Below, one piece after another: positions 8,419 through 15,987 of a stretch of DNA of 64,000 bases. A program made the position numbers and the translations under genes. The notes beneath the pieces were generated by a model. The model was not told the origin of the DNA. It made no database searches and saw only the letters and a list, made by a program, of their open reading frames with translations. The stretch's first letter is position 1. The number at the start of each line of letters is the position of its first letter. This DNA comes from Kitasatospora cheerisanensis KCTC 2395. Lineage in GTDB: Bacteria; Actinomycetota; Actinomycetes; Streptomycetales; Streptomycetaceae. Where the stretch lies: the NCBI RefSeq assembly GCF_000696185.1, contig NZ_KK853997.1, forward strand, positions 6,677,245 through 6,741,244. The letters are read 5' to 3'.

Positions 8419-9768
8419 ATGACCGCCAAGCCGTTCCTGACCGGCCACTACGAGCCCGTCGCCGACGAGCTGACCGCCACCGAACTCACCGTCGACGGCG
8501 CGCTGCCACCGGAGTTGACCGGCCGGCTGATCCGCAACAGCCACAACCCGAAGCCCGGCGTCACCCCCACCCACTGGTTCAAGGGCAGCGGCATGGTGCA
8601 CGGCATCCGGCTGCGCGACGGCCGCGCCGAGTGGTACCGCAACCGCTGGGTGCGCACCCCCGCCCTCGACGGCGCGCCCTACCTGACCGAGCACGGCCCG
8701 GACCTCACGGCCTCCACCGCCGGCACCCACGTCATCGAGCACGCGGGCCGCCTGCTCGCCCTGTGCGAGGCCAACTTCCCGTTCGAACTCACCGCGGACC
8801 TCGACACCGTCGGCGCCTACGACTTCGACGGCAAGCTGCGCAGCGCGATGACGGCCCACCCGAAGACCGACCCCGTCACCGGCGAGCTGCACTTCTTCGG
8901 CTCCTCGCCCTTCCCGCCGTACCTCGTCCACCACGTCGCCGACGCGGACGGGCAGCTCGTCCACAGCGCCGAGGTCCCCGGCGCCACCGCCTCGCTCAAG
9001 CACGACTTCGCGATCACCCGGAACCACGTGGTGTTCGTCGAGGGCACCGTCACCTTCGACCCCGCCGAGCACTCCGGCATCCCGTACTCCTGGCAGGACG
9101 CGCAGCCCGCCCGGATCGGCGTCATGCCGCGCGGCCCGCAGGGCGCCGAGGCGATCCGCTGGTACCCGATCGAACCGGGCAACATGCTGCACGTCGCCAA
9201 CGCCTACGAGGACGCCGCCGGCCGCATCGTGCTGGAGGGCCCGACCGTCGACCGCGAGGGCTTCCGGCTCTCCTGGAACTGGTGGGTCGGCGCCCCCGGC
9301 CGCGGCAGCGAGCCCAACACCCGCTCCTACAACCGCCGCTGGACGGTGGACCCGGCGACCGGCCGGGTCGACGAGCGGGTGATCGACGACCTCGCCACCG
9401 AATTCCCCACCCTCAACGAGGACTTCCTCGGCGTCGAGCACCGCTACCAGTACGCGATCTCCTTCCCCGACCAGCACGGCTACGGCGGCTACGGGATCGT
9501 CAAGTACGACCGCAGCACCGGCGAACGCCGCATCCACCAGGCCGGCGATGCCCGGCTGCCCTCCGAGGCGGTGTTCGTCCCGGCCGCCGGCGCCACCCGC
9601 GAGGACGACGGCTACCTGCTCACCGTGGTCTCCGACCTCAAGCAGGACGCCTCCCAACTCCTCGTCCTGGACGCCTCCGGCCTCGACCGGATCGCCACCG
9701 TCCACCTGCCCCGACGAGTCACCGGCGGCATCCACGGCTCCTGGATCCCCGACAGCGACCTGCGATGA
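8419..9768 (+). CDS. carotenoid oxygenase-family (RPE65/CCD/stilbene cleavage) non-heme iron dioxygenase
   Basis: This 449-residue protein matches the carotenoid-cleavage dioxygenase family in length and layout. The four iron-binding histidines appear in the expected contexts: AHPK near residue 147, KHDFAITRNH at 195, MLHVANAYED near 258 and GIHGSWIPD near 439. The start GRLIRNSHNPKPG and SGMVHGIRLRDG segments are also typical. Members cleave conjugated double bases of the carbon chain in carotenoids, apocarotenoids, stilbenes or lignin phenylpropanoids with O2. No carotenoid synthase gene lies nearby. The stop overlaps the third SRPBCC start (ATGA), which ties the two proteins closely together. 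Confidence 0.9.
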   Translation: MTAKPFLTGHYEPVADELTATELTVDGALPPELTGRLIRNSHNPKPGVTPTHWFKGSGMVHGIRLRDGRAEWYRNRWVRTPALDGAPYLTEHGPDLTASTAGTHVIEHAGRLLALCEANFPFELTADLDTVGAYDFDGKLRSAMTAHPKTDPVTGELHFFGSSPFPPYLVHHVADADGQLVHSAEVPGATASLKHDFAITRNHVVFVEGTVTFDPAEHSGIPYSWQDAQPARIGVMPRGPQGAEAIRWYPIEPGNMLHVANAYEDAAGRIVLEGPTVDREGFRLSWNWWVGAPGRGSEPNTRSYNRRWTVDPATGRVDERVIDDLATEFPTLNEDFLGVEHRYQYAISFPDQHGYGGYGIVKYDRSTGERRIHQAGDARLPSEAVFVPAAGATREDDGYLLTVVSDLKQDASQLLVLDASGLDRIATVHLPRRVTGGIHGSWIPDSDLR

Positions 9769-10388
9769 CGCACCCCACCCCGCCACGAAAGGCCACCGCC
9801 TTGCCCATCCACAGTGCGGCGAAGACCGCCGTCCTCACCGCCGCCGTCCTCCTCGGCGCCTCCGGCACCGCCTCCGCCCTCGACGCCACCCCGACCACCG
9901 GCCGGCCCGCAGCGGCGTCCGCGAAGCACACCGCGGACGTGCGGATCGACGAGAGCGCGCCGGTCGTCACCCGCACCGAGATCCTCATCCACGCCCCGCT
10001 GCACACCATCTGGGCCATCCAGACCGACGTCGAGAACTGGCCCGCCTGGCAGCCGAACGTGGAGAGCGTCCGCAAGGACACCCCCGGCAGCCTGCGCCCC
10101 GGCTCGGCGTTCCGCTGGAGCACCGAGGGCCTGGACATCACCTCCACCGTCCGGCAGGTCGAACCCGGCCGCCGGCTCGTCTGGGGCGGCCCCGCCCAGG
10201 GCATCACCGCCGTCCACGTCTGGACCTTCACCCCCACCCGGGACGGCGTCCTGGTCCACACCGAGGAGTCCTGGAGCGGAGAACCCGTCACCGCCGACCG
10301 GGAGTTCCTGCAGGCAGCCCTCGACAACTCCCTGCACAACTGGGTCGCCAACCTCAAGCGGCAGGCCGAGGCGCAGTCCGCGCACTGA
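9765..10388 (+). CDS. SRPBCC-family protein 3 with N-terminal export signal
   Basis: Residues 60-207 repeat the SRPBCC pattern of the two upstream paralogues (WPAWQPNVESV, GLDITSTVRQV, WGGPAQGITAVHVWTFTP, TEESWSGEPVT). Unlike them, this copy has a signal-peptide-like front, AAKTAVLTAAVLLGASGTAS followed by ALDA, so it is probably exported. The ATG at 9765 overlaps the oxygenase stop. An alternative TTG at 9801 has a better ribosome site (GAAAGG, 8 bases upstream) and would give a shorter, cleaner signal peptide. It ends the block and is followed by a very strong hairpin. Confidence 0.85.
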   Translation: MTHPTPPRKATALPIHSAAKTAVLTAAVLLGASGTASALDATPTTGRPAAASAKHTADVRIDESAPVVTRTEILIHAPLHTIWAIQTDVENWPAWQPNVESVRKDTPGSLRPGSAFRWSTEGLDITSTVRQVEPGRRLVWGGPAQGITAVHVWTFTPTRDGVLVHTEESWSGEPVTADREFLQAALDNSLHNWVANLKRQAEAQSAH

Positions 10389-10395
10389 GACCCCC

Positions 10396-10442
10396 GGGCC
10401 CCCGTCCGCACCTGACGTGCCGTCAGATGCGGACGGGGGCCC
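10396..10442 (+). terminator. 47-base nested hairpin terminator
   Basis: GGGCCCCCGTCCGCA (10396-10410) pairs perfectly with TGCGGACGGGGGCCC (10428-10442). The loop itself folds as CTGACG-TGC-CGTCAG, one of the eight TGACGNNNCGTCA palindromes of the window. It closes the SRPBCC/MFS/oxygenase block. Confidence 0.85.
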
Positions 10443-10502
10443 GCATCTTGTCCGGACAAGGTCCCGGCCCGGGGCGGTCTTCCCTATGCTGAACAGCCGG
10501 GG

Positions 10503-11264
10503 GTGAGTATGCATACCATCATCGTGGTACCGCCAGGGAGACCGGATTCGCAGGAACACCTCACACTGGCGACAGGAGAGCGGCTCGTCTTCGGCCGCAG
10601 CCCCGCCGACGCACCGGGGCGGCACCAGCGCCTGACCATCGAACACGACGGGGTGTCCCGGATCGCCGGGGAGATCCTGGCCCAGGGCACCTTCTGGACC
10701 CTCAGCAACCTGAACCGCGACCGGACCTACGTGGTGGAGAACCCCGAAGGCGGCGGCGAGCACATCAAGGTCGCGCCCGGCCGGCTCGACGCACCCGTGC
10801 CGTTCGAGTTCGCGCGCATCGTGCTGCCCGCCGCGGGCGACCTGCTCAGCTTCGACGTCTGGGCGCCCCGGCACGACTACCTCGGCGCCGACCCGCGGAT
10901 CCCCGAAGGCGCCACCACCGCCGCCGCGTTCGCGCTCGACCGCACCAAACGCTACTTCGCCGTCCTGGTCGCCCTCTGCGAACCCCGGCTGCGCGACGCC
11001 CCGGCCCACGCGCCACTGCCCACCGCCGACGAACTCGTCGAACGGCTGCGGCCCGGGTGGCCCGCCGCCAGCCGCTCCACCGTGCAGTGGAACATCAACT
11101 ACCTCGCGGTCAAACTGCGCCTGGCCCCGGCCTGGCCCTGCCCGGAGCCGGGCGCCCGGCGCAACGGCATGAAGGAGTCCCTGGTGTCGCTCGCCCTGCG
11201 CTTCGACGTCGTCCGCGAGGACGACCTCGCGCTCCTCGGCCCCGCCGTCGGCGCCGCCCGGTGA
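10503..11264 (+). CDS. FHA-domain protein, partner of the downstream kinase
   Basis: The first ~110 of 253 residues look like a forkhead-associated fold: LTLATGERLVFGRSPAD is the start of the phosphothreonine-binding loop region, and VSRIAGEILAQGTFWTLSNL follows the usual conserved Ser and Arg contacts. The rest holds a helical region (STVQWNINYLAVKLRL) that resembles a winged-helix dimer surface. FHA domains bind phosphothreonine, normally on a partner kinase, and the next gene is a Ser/Thr kinase whose GTG start overlaps this stop by four bases. The pair therefore very likely works as one signalling unit. The GTG at 10503 is taken as start; an ATG lies two codons in. Confidence 0.75.
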   Translation: MSMHTIIVVPPGRPDSQEHLTLATGERLVFGRSPADAPGRHQRLTIEHDGVSRIAGEILAQGTFWTLSNLNRDRTYVVENPEGGGEHIKVAPGRLDAPVPFEFARIVLPAAGDLLSFDVWAPRHDYLGADPRIPEGATTAAAFALDRTKRYFAVLVALCEPRLRDAPAHAPLPTADELVERLRPGWPAASRSTVQWNINYLAVKLRLAPAWPCPEPGARRNGMKESLVSLALRFDVVREDDLALLGPAVGAAR

Positions 11265-12643
11265 GCCACCCCGACGAACAGCCCTACGCCGTGCCCGTCC
11301 CCGCCGGCTACCGCCTCGGCCCCTGGGCCGTCGGCACCCCGCTCGGCGCCGGCGGCTTCGGCAGCGTCTACACCGCCCGGCGCGAGGACGACGGCCAACC
11401 GGCCGACGCCGCACTGAAGTTCCTGCCCACCGGCACCCAGACACCCCGCCGGCTGCGGCACCTGCGCGAACTCGCCGAACGCGAGATCGACCTGCTGAGC
11501 CGGGTCCGCGCACCCCGGCTGATCCGCCTGCACGAGGTCCGCACCGTCGACGACCCGTCACGGCCCGAACTCGACGGCGCCACCGTCCTCGTCCTCGACC
11601 GCGCCGAGAGCTCGCTGCAGGACCTGCTGAACGGCTCGCCCCGGCCCGGCCGCGGCCCCGAACTGCTCGTCGAGATCTGCGAAGGGCTGCACCAGCTCCA
11701 CCGGGCGGGCTGGCTGCACGGCGACCTCAAACCGGCCAACGTGCTGCTGATGGACGACGGTTCGGCCCGGCTCGCCGACTTCAACCTGGCCGCCGAACTC
11801 GAAGGCACGCACGCCTACTCGCCGATGTTCTCCACCCCCGACTACACGCCGCCGGAGACCATCTGGGGCGACGTCGCCGAACGCGGCCAGCGGATCCGCC
11901 CCACCACCGACATCTGGGCCTTCGGCGTCCTCGCCCACCTGGTCCTCACCGGCACCCTGCCGCTGCCCGGCGCCACGCCCGCCGCCCGCCGCGACGCCAC
12001 CGTCCGCTACGCCCGCGGCACCGAACCGCTACGGCTCTCGCCCGAACTCCCGCCCGACTGGCGGCAGATCATCACCGACTGCCTCGCCCCGACCCACCAG
12101 GAACGCGCCCCGCACGACGCCGCCTCGCTGCTGCCCCGGGTCCGCGCCGCCGCCGAGGGCGCCGCCGCACCCCGAGCGCCGCGCGCCGCCCGCCCGCTGC
12201 GCCGCGCCCTGATCGCCCTCGCCTGCGCCGGCGCCCTCGCCGCGGCCGGCCTCGGCCTGCACGCCGCGAGCTCGAAACACCCCGCGACGACCGGCAGTTC
12301 ACCCCGCAGCGCCCCCGTCGCGCTGGTCGGCTACGACCGCTGCCTGAAGGGCAACGTCTGCTTCTTCACCGAGCCCGACGGCAACGGCCGGATGTGCTCC
12401 TGGGAGGGCGACGAGACCGACTGGCTCGGCGGCGCCTCCCGCTGCAGCTGGGCCGACCAGCAGGTGCCCCGCTCGGTCTTCAACAACGGGATCGGCCCCG
12501 AGGCCGGCGAGCCGCGCGTCAGCCTCGTCTACTACGCCGGCGAGAAGCTCCAGGACCGCATCGACTGCCTCCCCCGCGACACCCGCCAGAACATCGACCT
12601 CGCCCGCTCCCCCCGCTCCCACGTCTGGACCGAGCACTGCTGA
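11261..12643 (+). CDS. transmembrane Ser/Thr protein kinase with external I36-like domain
   Basis: The 460-residue protein has an N-terminal kinase domain, one membrane helix (about residues 313-333) and a Cys-rich outer domain. Kinase landmarks are the Gly loop GAGGFGSVY (29-37), Lys53 in ALKF, the catalytic loop HGDLKPAN (153-160) and ADFN in place of the usual DFG (173-175). The outer part (YDRCLKGNVCFFTEPDGNGR, then VPRSVFNNG) resembles peptidase inhibitor family I36, a beta/gamma-crystallin-like fold, so it could sense a secreted protease or cell-wall ligand. HGD and DFN are departures from HRD and DFG, but the metal-binding Asp and catalytic Asp remain. It is coupled to the FHA gene and followed by a secreted protein. 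Confidence 0.85.
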   Translation: MSHPDEQPYAVPVPAGYRLGPWAVGTPLGAGGFGSVYTARREDDGQPADAALKFLPTGTQTPRRLRHLRELAEREIDLLSRVRAPRLIRLHEVRTVDDPSRPELDGATVLVLDRAESSLQDLLNGSPRPGRGPELLVEICEGLHQLHRAGWLHGDLKPANVLLMDDGSARLADFNLAAELEGTHAYSPMFSTPDYTPPETIWGDVAERGQRIRPTTDIWAFGVLAHLVLTGTLPLPGATPAARRDATVRYARGTEPLRLSPELPPDWRQIITDCLAPTHQERAPHDAASLLPRVRAAAEGAAAPRAPRAARPLRRALIALACAGALAAAGLGLHAASSKHPATTGSSPRSAPVALVGYDRCLKGNVCFFTEPDGNGRMCSWEGDETDWLGGASRCSWADQQVPRSVFNNGIGPEAGEPRVSLVYYAGEKLQDRIDCLPRDTRQNIDLARSPRSHVWTEHC

Positions 12644-12763
12644 CACCCCCGCCCGATCCTCCACCCCCACCCCGACCCGAACAACCTGTCACTTCACAGG
12701 AGCGGCAGGGGCCCGAGGCCGTGCACTCTGCGGGGCAGGCAAATCGACAGAGGGGGAAAGCAC

Positions 12764-13309
12764 ATGAAGATCCGTTCCCGTTTCGCCACTCTGGGGGCGC
12801 TGGGCATGGTGGCCGGCTCGATGCTCTTCAGCGCCGCACCGGCGCAGGCCTTCGGGTCGCTGCAGGTGCGCTACGCGATCGTCGACACCTCGAACTGCCG
12901 GGGCCTGGAGGGCAGCCTCTCGGTCGTGAACCAGGCAGCCGGCTGCTTCCTCGACGACTCCGCCGACGACACCTTCTTCAAGAAGGAGGCCGGGGGCGTG
13001 GCGGTCAAGATCGAGCTCCGCGACGGCAGCGGGCTGGTCGCGAAGGCCGAGTTCCACCCGCTCGGCGACGAGCTCTGGGTCTACGACACGCGCAACGACG
13101 GCGACAGCATCTACGTGACGCTCCAGTGGGGCGACAGCCTGGAGGGGCCGGTGAGCCCTCCCGGTACGGGCACCGAGGTCGAGTACACGAAGGAGGCTCA
13201 CGGCTGGATCCCCGAGGGAGCTGCGGTGACGCTCAGGGTCTACGACAACCTGGACCAGTACGGCACCCCGTACACGCAGATCGGTGGGAACTACACGGGC
13301 AGGGCCTGA
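12764..13309 (+). CDS. secreted protein of unknown function
   Basis: A Sec signal peptide is clear (MKIRSRFATLGALGMVAGSM, then a cleavage region SAAPAQAFG), leaving about 150 mature residues. The mature part is acidic, beta-rich in pattern and has two cysteines (TSNCRG and AAGCFLDD) that could form one disulfide. It has no motif I recognise. It starts 120 bases after the kinase with a good ribosome site (GAGGGGG). Because the kinase carries an external I36-like domain, this secreted product might be part of the same signalling circuit, but that is only proximity. Confidence 0.8.
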   Translation: MKIRSRFATLGALGMVAGSMLFSAAPAQAFGSLQVRYAIVDTSNCRGLEGSLSVVNQAAGCFLDDSADDTFFKKEAGGVAVKIELRDGSGLVAKAEFHPLGDELWVYDTRNDGDSIYVTLQWGDSLEGPVSPPGTGTEVEYTKEAHGWIPEGAAVTLRVYDNLDQYGTPYTQIGGNYTGRA

Positions 13310-13344
13310 GCCCCGGCGGCTCAGCCCGGTCGGCTCCACACGCT

Positions 13345-13387
13345 CGGGTGACACTCCGTCATGTTCGTGTCGGCGGGGTGTCACCCG
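13345..13387. promoter_or_regulatory. 10-bp inverted repeat between the secreted protein and the next gene
   Basis: CGGGTGACAC (13345-13354) and GTGTCACCCG (13378-13387) are perfect inverted copies separated by 23 bases. The pair lies 35 bases after one stop and 23 bases before the next start. It could be a terminator with a long loop or an operator. No T-run follows. Confidence 0.45.
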
Positions 13388-13409
13388 AGGGCGGTCGTAC
13401 ATTGAGCGG

Positions 13410-14357
13410 ATGATCGTCGACAACGGGGCGGGTCCTTCGCGGCCCGCGCGGTACGGGTGGGGGCCGTCGGGGCGGCAGTTGGCCGCGCGGGGGGAGTGGC
13501 GGGAGCTGCTGGAACGTTTCCGCCTGGCGAAGGCGCTGGACGATCCGCTGGCCGGTCCGCTCGGGCACCTGGTGGCGTACGGCGCGCCCGCCGCGATCGC
13601 GGGCGGGCTGTTCGACCCGGCCGGCGGGCCCGGTGCGGCGGCGACGGTGCGTGACCACGACGCGGGGCCGCTGTGGGAGGTGCTCGCCACCCGGCACCCG
13701 TGGCCGGTGCTCGCCGCGCTGCCGCTGCCGCCCGGGATCCGCCGCCTGGCCGCGCACACCCGGGCCCTGCTCGGCGAGGACCCGCCGGGGGAGGGGGTGG
13801 CGCTGCGCCCGTGGGAGGAGGTCGGGTGGGAGCGCGACGCCCGGGTCCGCGAGTACCTGCCGGGCGGCGGCGCGCGGCGCACCCTGCACCTCGCGCCGTC
13901 CACCCGGGAGGGCCTCGGAGTGCTCGAACTTCCGTCCCCCGGGGCCCGGTTGATCGGCGTCCCGGCGACGCTGCTGCTCGCCGGACTGTCCGACTGGACG
14001 TTCGCCGTGTGCGTGCGCGGCCGCGCCGCCGACGCCGCCGCGCAGCTCGCCGCCGGGCCGGACGTCACCGGCGGGCAGCTGCCGTTCGCCGCGCTGTACC
14101 CGGCGCTGGTGCACCTCGCGTCCGCCCGGCCCGACCGCGGCGCGGCGCACGGGCGGATCGCCGTCCGGCAGGTGCTCGCGGCGATGGACGGCGCCGGCGG
14201 CGAGGACCCGGCCCGCCTGGACGCGCTGGTGGCCCGTCTGCACTGCCTGGCCTGGACCGAGCCCGGCGACGACCTGCGCCACCTGCACCTCGCCCTGGAG
14301 GACCCGGCCACCGGCCTCGCCTGGGCGCTGTCCGGCACCACCGCCGACCCGGCCTGA
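13410..14357 (+). CDS. conserved hypothetical protein, 315 aa
   Basis: The reading frame has strong actinobacterial codon bias from the ATG at 13410 to the TGA at 14357. The protein is Ala- and Leu-rich, soluble and helical, with no signal peptide or membrane segment. Segments such as YGWGPSGRQLAARGEWRELL and ALYPALVHLASARPDRGAA suggest a repeat-helix or scaffold protein. I do not recognise a family. The start was chosen over an upstream in-frame codon inside the preceding gene because the inverted repeat and gap lie there. Confidence 0.7.
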   Translation: MIVDNGAGPSRPARYGWGPSGRQLAARGEWRELLERFRLAKALDDPLAGPLGHLVAYGAPAAIAGGLFDPAGGPGAAATVRDHDAGPLWEVLATRHPWPVLAALPLPPGIRRLAAHTRALLGEDPPGEGVALRPWEEVGWERDARVREYLPGGGARRTLHLAPSTREGLGVLELPSPGARLIGVPATLLLAGLSDWTFAVCVRGRAADAAAQLAAGPDVTGGQLPFAALYPALVHLASARPDRGAAHGRIAVRQVLAAMDGAGGEDPARLDALVARLHCLAWTEPGDDLRHLHLALEDPATGLAWALSGTTADPA

Positions 14358-14435
14358 GCGGCCGGCGGAAACGCGCCGCCCCCGCAGGCGCCCGGCGGGA
14401 CCGGGACGCCGACGGGGCGGCGGGACGACGAGCCG

Positions 14436-15797
14436 TCAGGCGGCGGTGGTGGCGGCCGGGGCCTGCGCCTGGGCGGGCAGCTCGGCGTGCTCGGCCGCGC
14501 TCGTGCTCTCGTCGTACGGCAGGGCGCCCGCCAGGACGGCGGTCATCCGCTCCCGGTCGAGCTCGCCCGTCCAGTGGCCGATCAGCACCGTCGCGGCGGC
14601 GTTGCCCGCGAAGTTGGTGAGCGCGCGGGCCTCCGACATGAAGCGGTCGATGCCGACGATCAGGCCGACGCCGTCGACCAGCGCGGGCTTGTGCGACTGG
14701 AGGCCGCCGGCCAGCGTGGCCAGGCCGGCGCCGGTGACGCCCGCCGCGCCCTTCGAGGCGATCACCATGAACAGCAGCAGGGAGAGCTGCTCGCCGATCG
14801 ACATCGGCTTGTCCATCGCCTCGGAGATGAAGATCGACGCCATGGTGAGGTAGATCGCGGTGCCGTCCAGGTTGAAGCTGTAGCCGGTCGGCACGGTGAT
14901 GCCGACGACCGGGCGGCTCACCCCGAGGTGCTCCATCTTCGAGATCAGCCGGGGCAGCGCGCTCTCGGAGGAGGAGGTGGACAGGATCAGCAGGAACTCC
15001 CGGCCCAGGTACTTCAGCAGGGCGAAGACGTTCACCCCGGCGACCAGGCGCAGCAGCAGGCCGAGCACCACGACCACGAACAGCACGCAGGTCACGTAGA
15101 AGCCGATCATGATCACGGCCAGGCTCTTCAGCGCGGCCGTGCCGGTCGCGCCGACCACCGCCGCCATCGCGCCGAACGCGCCGATCGGCGCCACCCACAT
15201 GATCATCGACATCACGCGGAACACCAGCTTCTGCAGGTGCTCCACGCCGCGCAGGACGGGCGCGCCCGCTGCACCCATGCCCTGCAGCGCGAAGCCGACC
15301 AGCAGCGCCACCAGCAGGGTTTGCAGCACCTGACCCTGCGTCAGCGCCGACACCAGCGTGGTCGGGATGATCCCGAGCAGGAAGTCGGTGGTGGACGCGG
15401 CGCCCGCCGCGGCCTGCGCATGTCCGGACTTCGCCAGCGCCGAGGTCAGGTGCAGCCCGCTGCCCGGCTCCAGCAGGTTGCCCACCAGCAGGCCGATGCC
15501 GAGCGCGACCGTCGAGGTCAGCAGGAAGTAGCCGAGCGCCAGACCGCCGACCCGGCCGACCTTCGCCGCCTTGGTGACCGATCCCACACCCAGCACGATG
15601 GTGCAGAAGATCACCGGGGAGATCATCATCTTGATCAGGTTGACGAAGCCGGTGCCGACCGGCTTCAACTCCACCGCGAACTTCGGCGCGGCCAGACCCA
15701 CCACGATGGCCGCGACCACCGCGACGATCACCGCCAGGTACAGGAAGTGGGTGCGGTCCGATCTCTTCGTCGGCTTCGCGTTCGTGGTGGGGGTCAT
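14436..15797 (-). CDS. dctA: C4-dicarboxylate transporter DctA (DAACS family)
   Basis: This 453-residue protein is a cation-coupled dicarboxylate symporter for succinate, fumarate or malate. Signature segments are ISPVIFCTIVLGVGS, the serine-rich re-entrant loop LILSTSSSESALPRLISKME, PTGYSFNLDGTAIYLTMASI and IASKGAAGVTGAGLATLAG, plus eight or so hydrophobic helices. I chose the ATG at 15797, preceded by AAGGAG; the open frame runs upstream but reads the antisense of the sensor kinase. It faces a CitA/DcuS-type two-component system across a shared promoter region, a classic arrangement in which the kinase senses the dicarboxylate and the regulator turns on the transporter. Confidence 0.95.
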   Translation of the reverse strand: MTPTTNAKPTKRSDRTHFLYLAVIVAVVAAIVVGLAAPKFAVELKPVGTGFVNLIKMMISPVIFCTIVLGVGSVTKAAKVGRVGGLALGYFLLTSTVALGIGLLVGNLLEPGSGLHLTSALAKSGHAQAAAGAASTTDFLLGIIPTTLVSALTQGQVLQTLLVALLVGFALQGMGAAGAPVLRGVEHLQKLVFRVMSMIMWVAPIGAFGAMAAVVGATGTAALKSLAVIMIGFYVTCVLFVVVVLGLLLRLVAGVNVFALLKYLGREFLLILSTSSSESALPRLISKMEHLGVSRPVVGITVPTGYSFNLDGTAIYLTMASIFISEAMDKPMSIGEQLSLLLFMVIASKGAAGVTGAGLATLAGGLQSHKPALVDGVGLIVGIDRFMSEARALTNFAGNAAATVLIGHWTGELDRERMTAVLAGALPYDESTSAAEHAELPAQAQAPAATTAA

Positions 15798-15899
15798 CCG
15801 CGCGGCTCCTTCGCCGTAGGCTCGTTCTGTCGCGCCGCCGGGGGGAGTCGACGCGACCGGCCCGTGGGTGGCGGGCCGCGCACGACTATCCGGGCCGCC

Positions 15900-15913
15900 G
15901 TGAGCCACGTCAC
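15900..15913. promoter_or_regulatory. Crp-like site between dctA and its two-component system
   Basis: GTGAGCCACGTCAC fits the form GTGN6GNCAC described for the Streptomyces cAMP receptor protein. It lies in the 190-base divergent gap, about 100 bases before dctA and 75 before the kinase, a sensible place for carbon-source control. A separate Streptomyces-type -10-like TAGAGT lies downstream at 15926-15931. Confidence 0.4.
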
Positions 15914-15987
15914 GATTGCGGTCATAGAGTTCACGGCACACCCCCGCACCCGCCACCACCGCCCCGCCAAGGGGCACACTGGTCGGC

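Noticed and set aside
9612..11561. A 649-codon minus frame over the oxygenase end, SRPBCC-3 and FHA genes
   Set aside because: Gly/Arg/Val-rich antisense shadow with no family signal.
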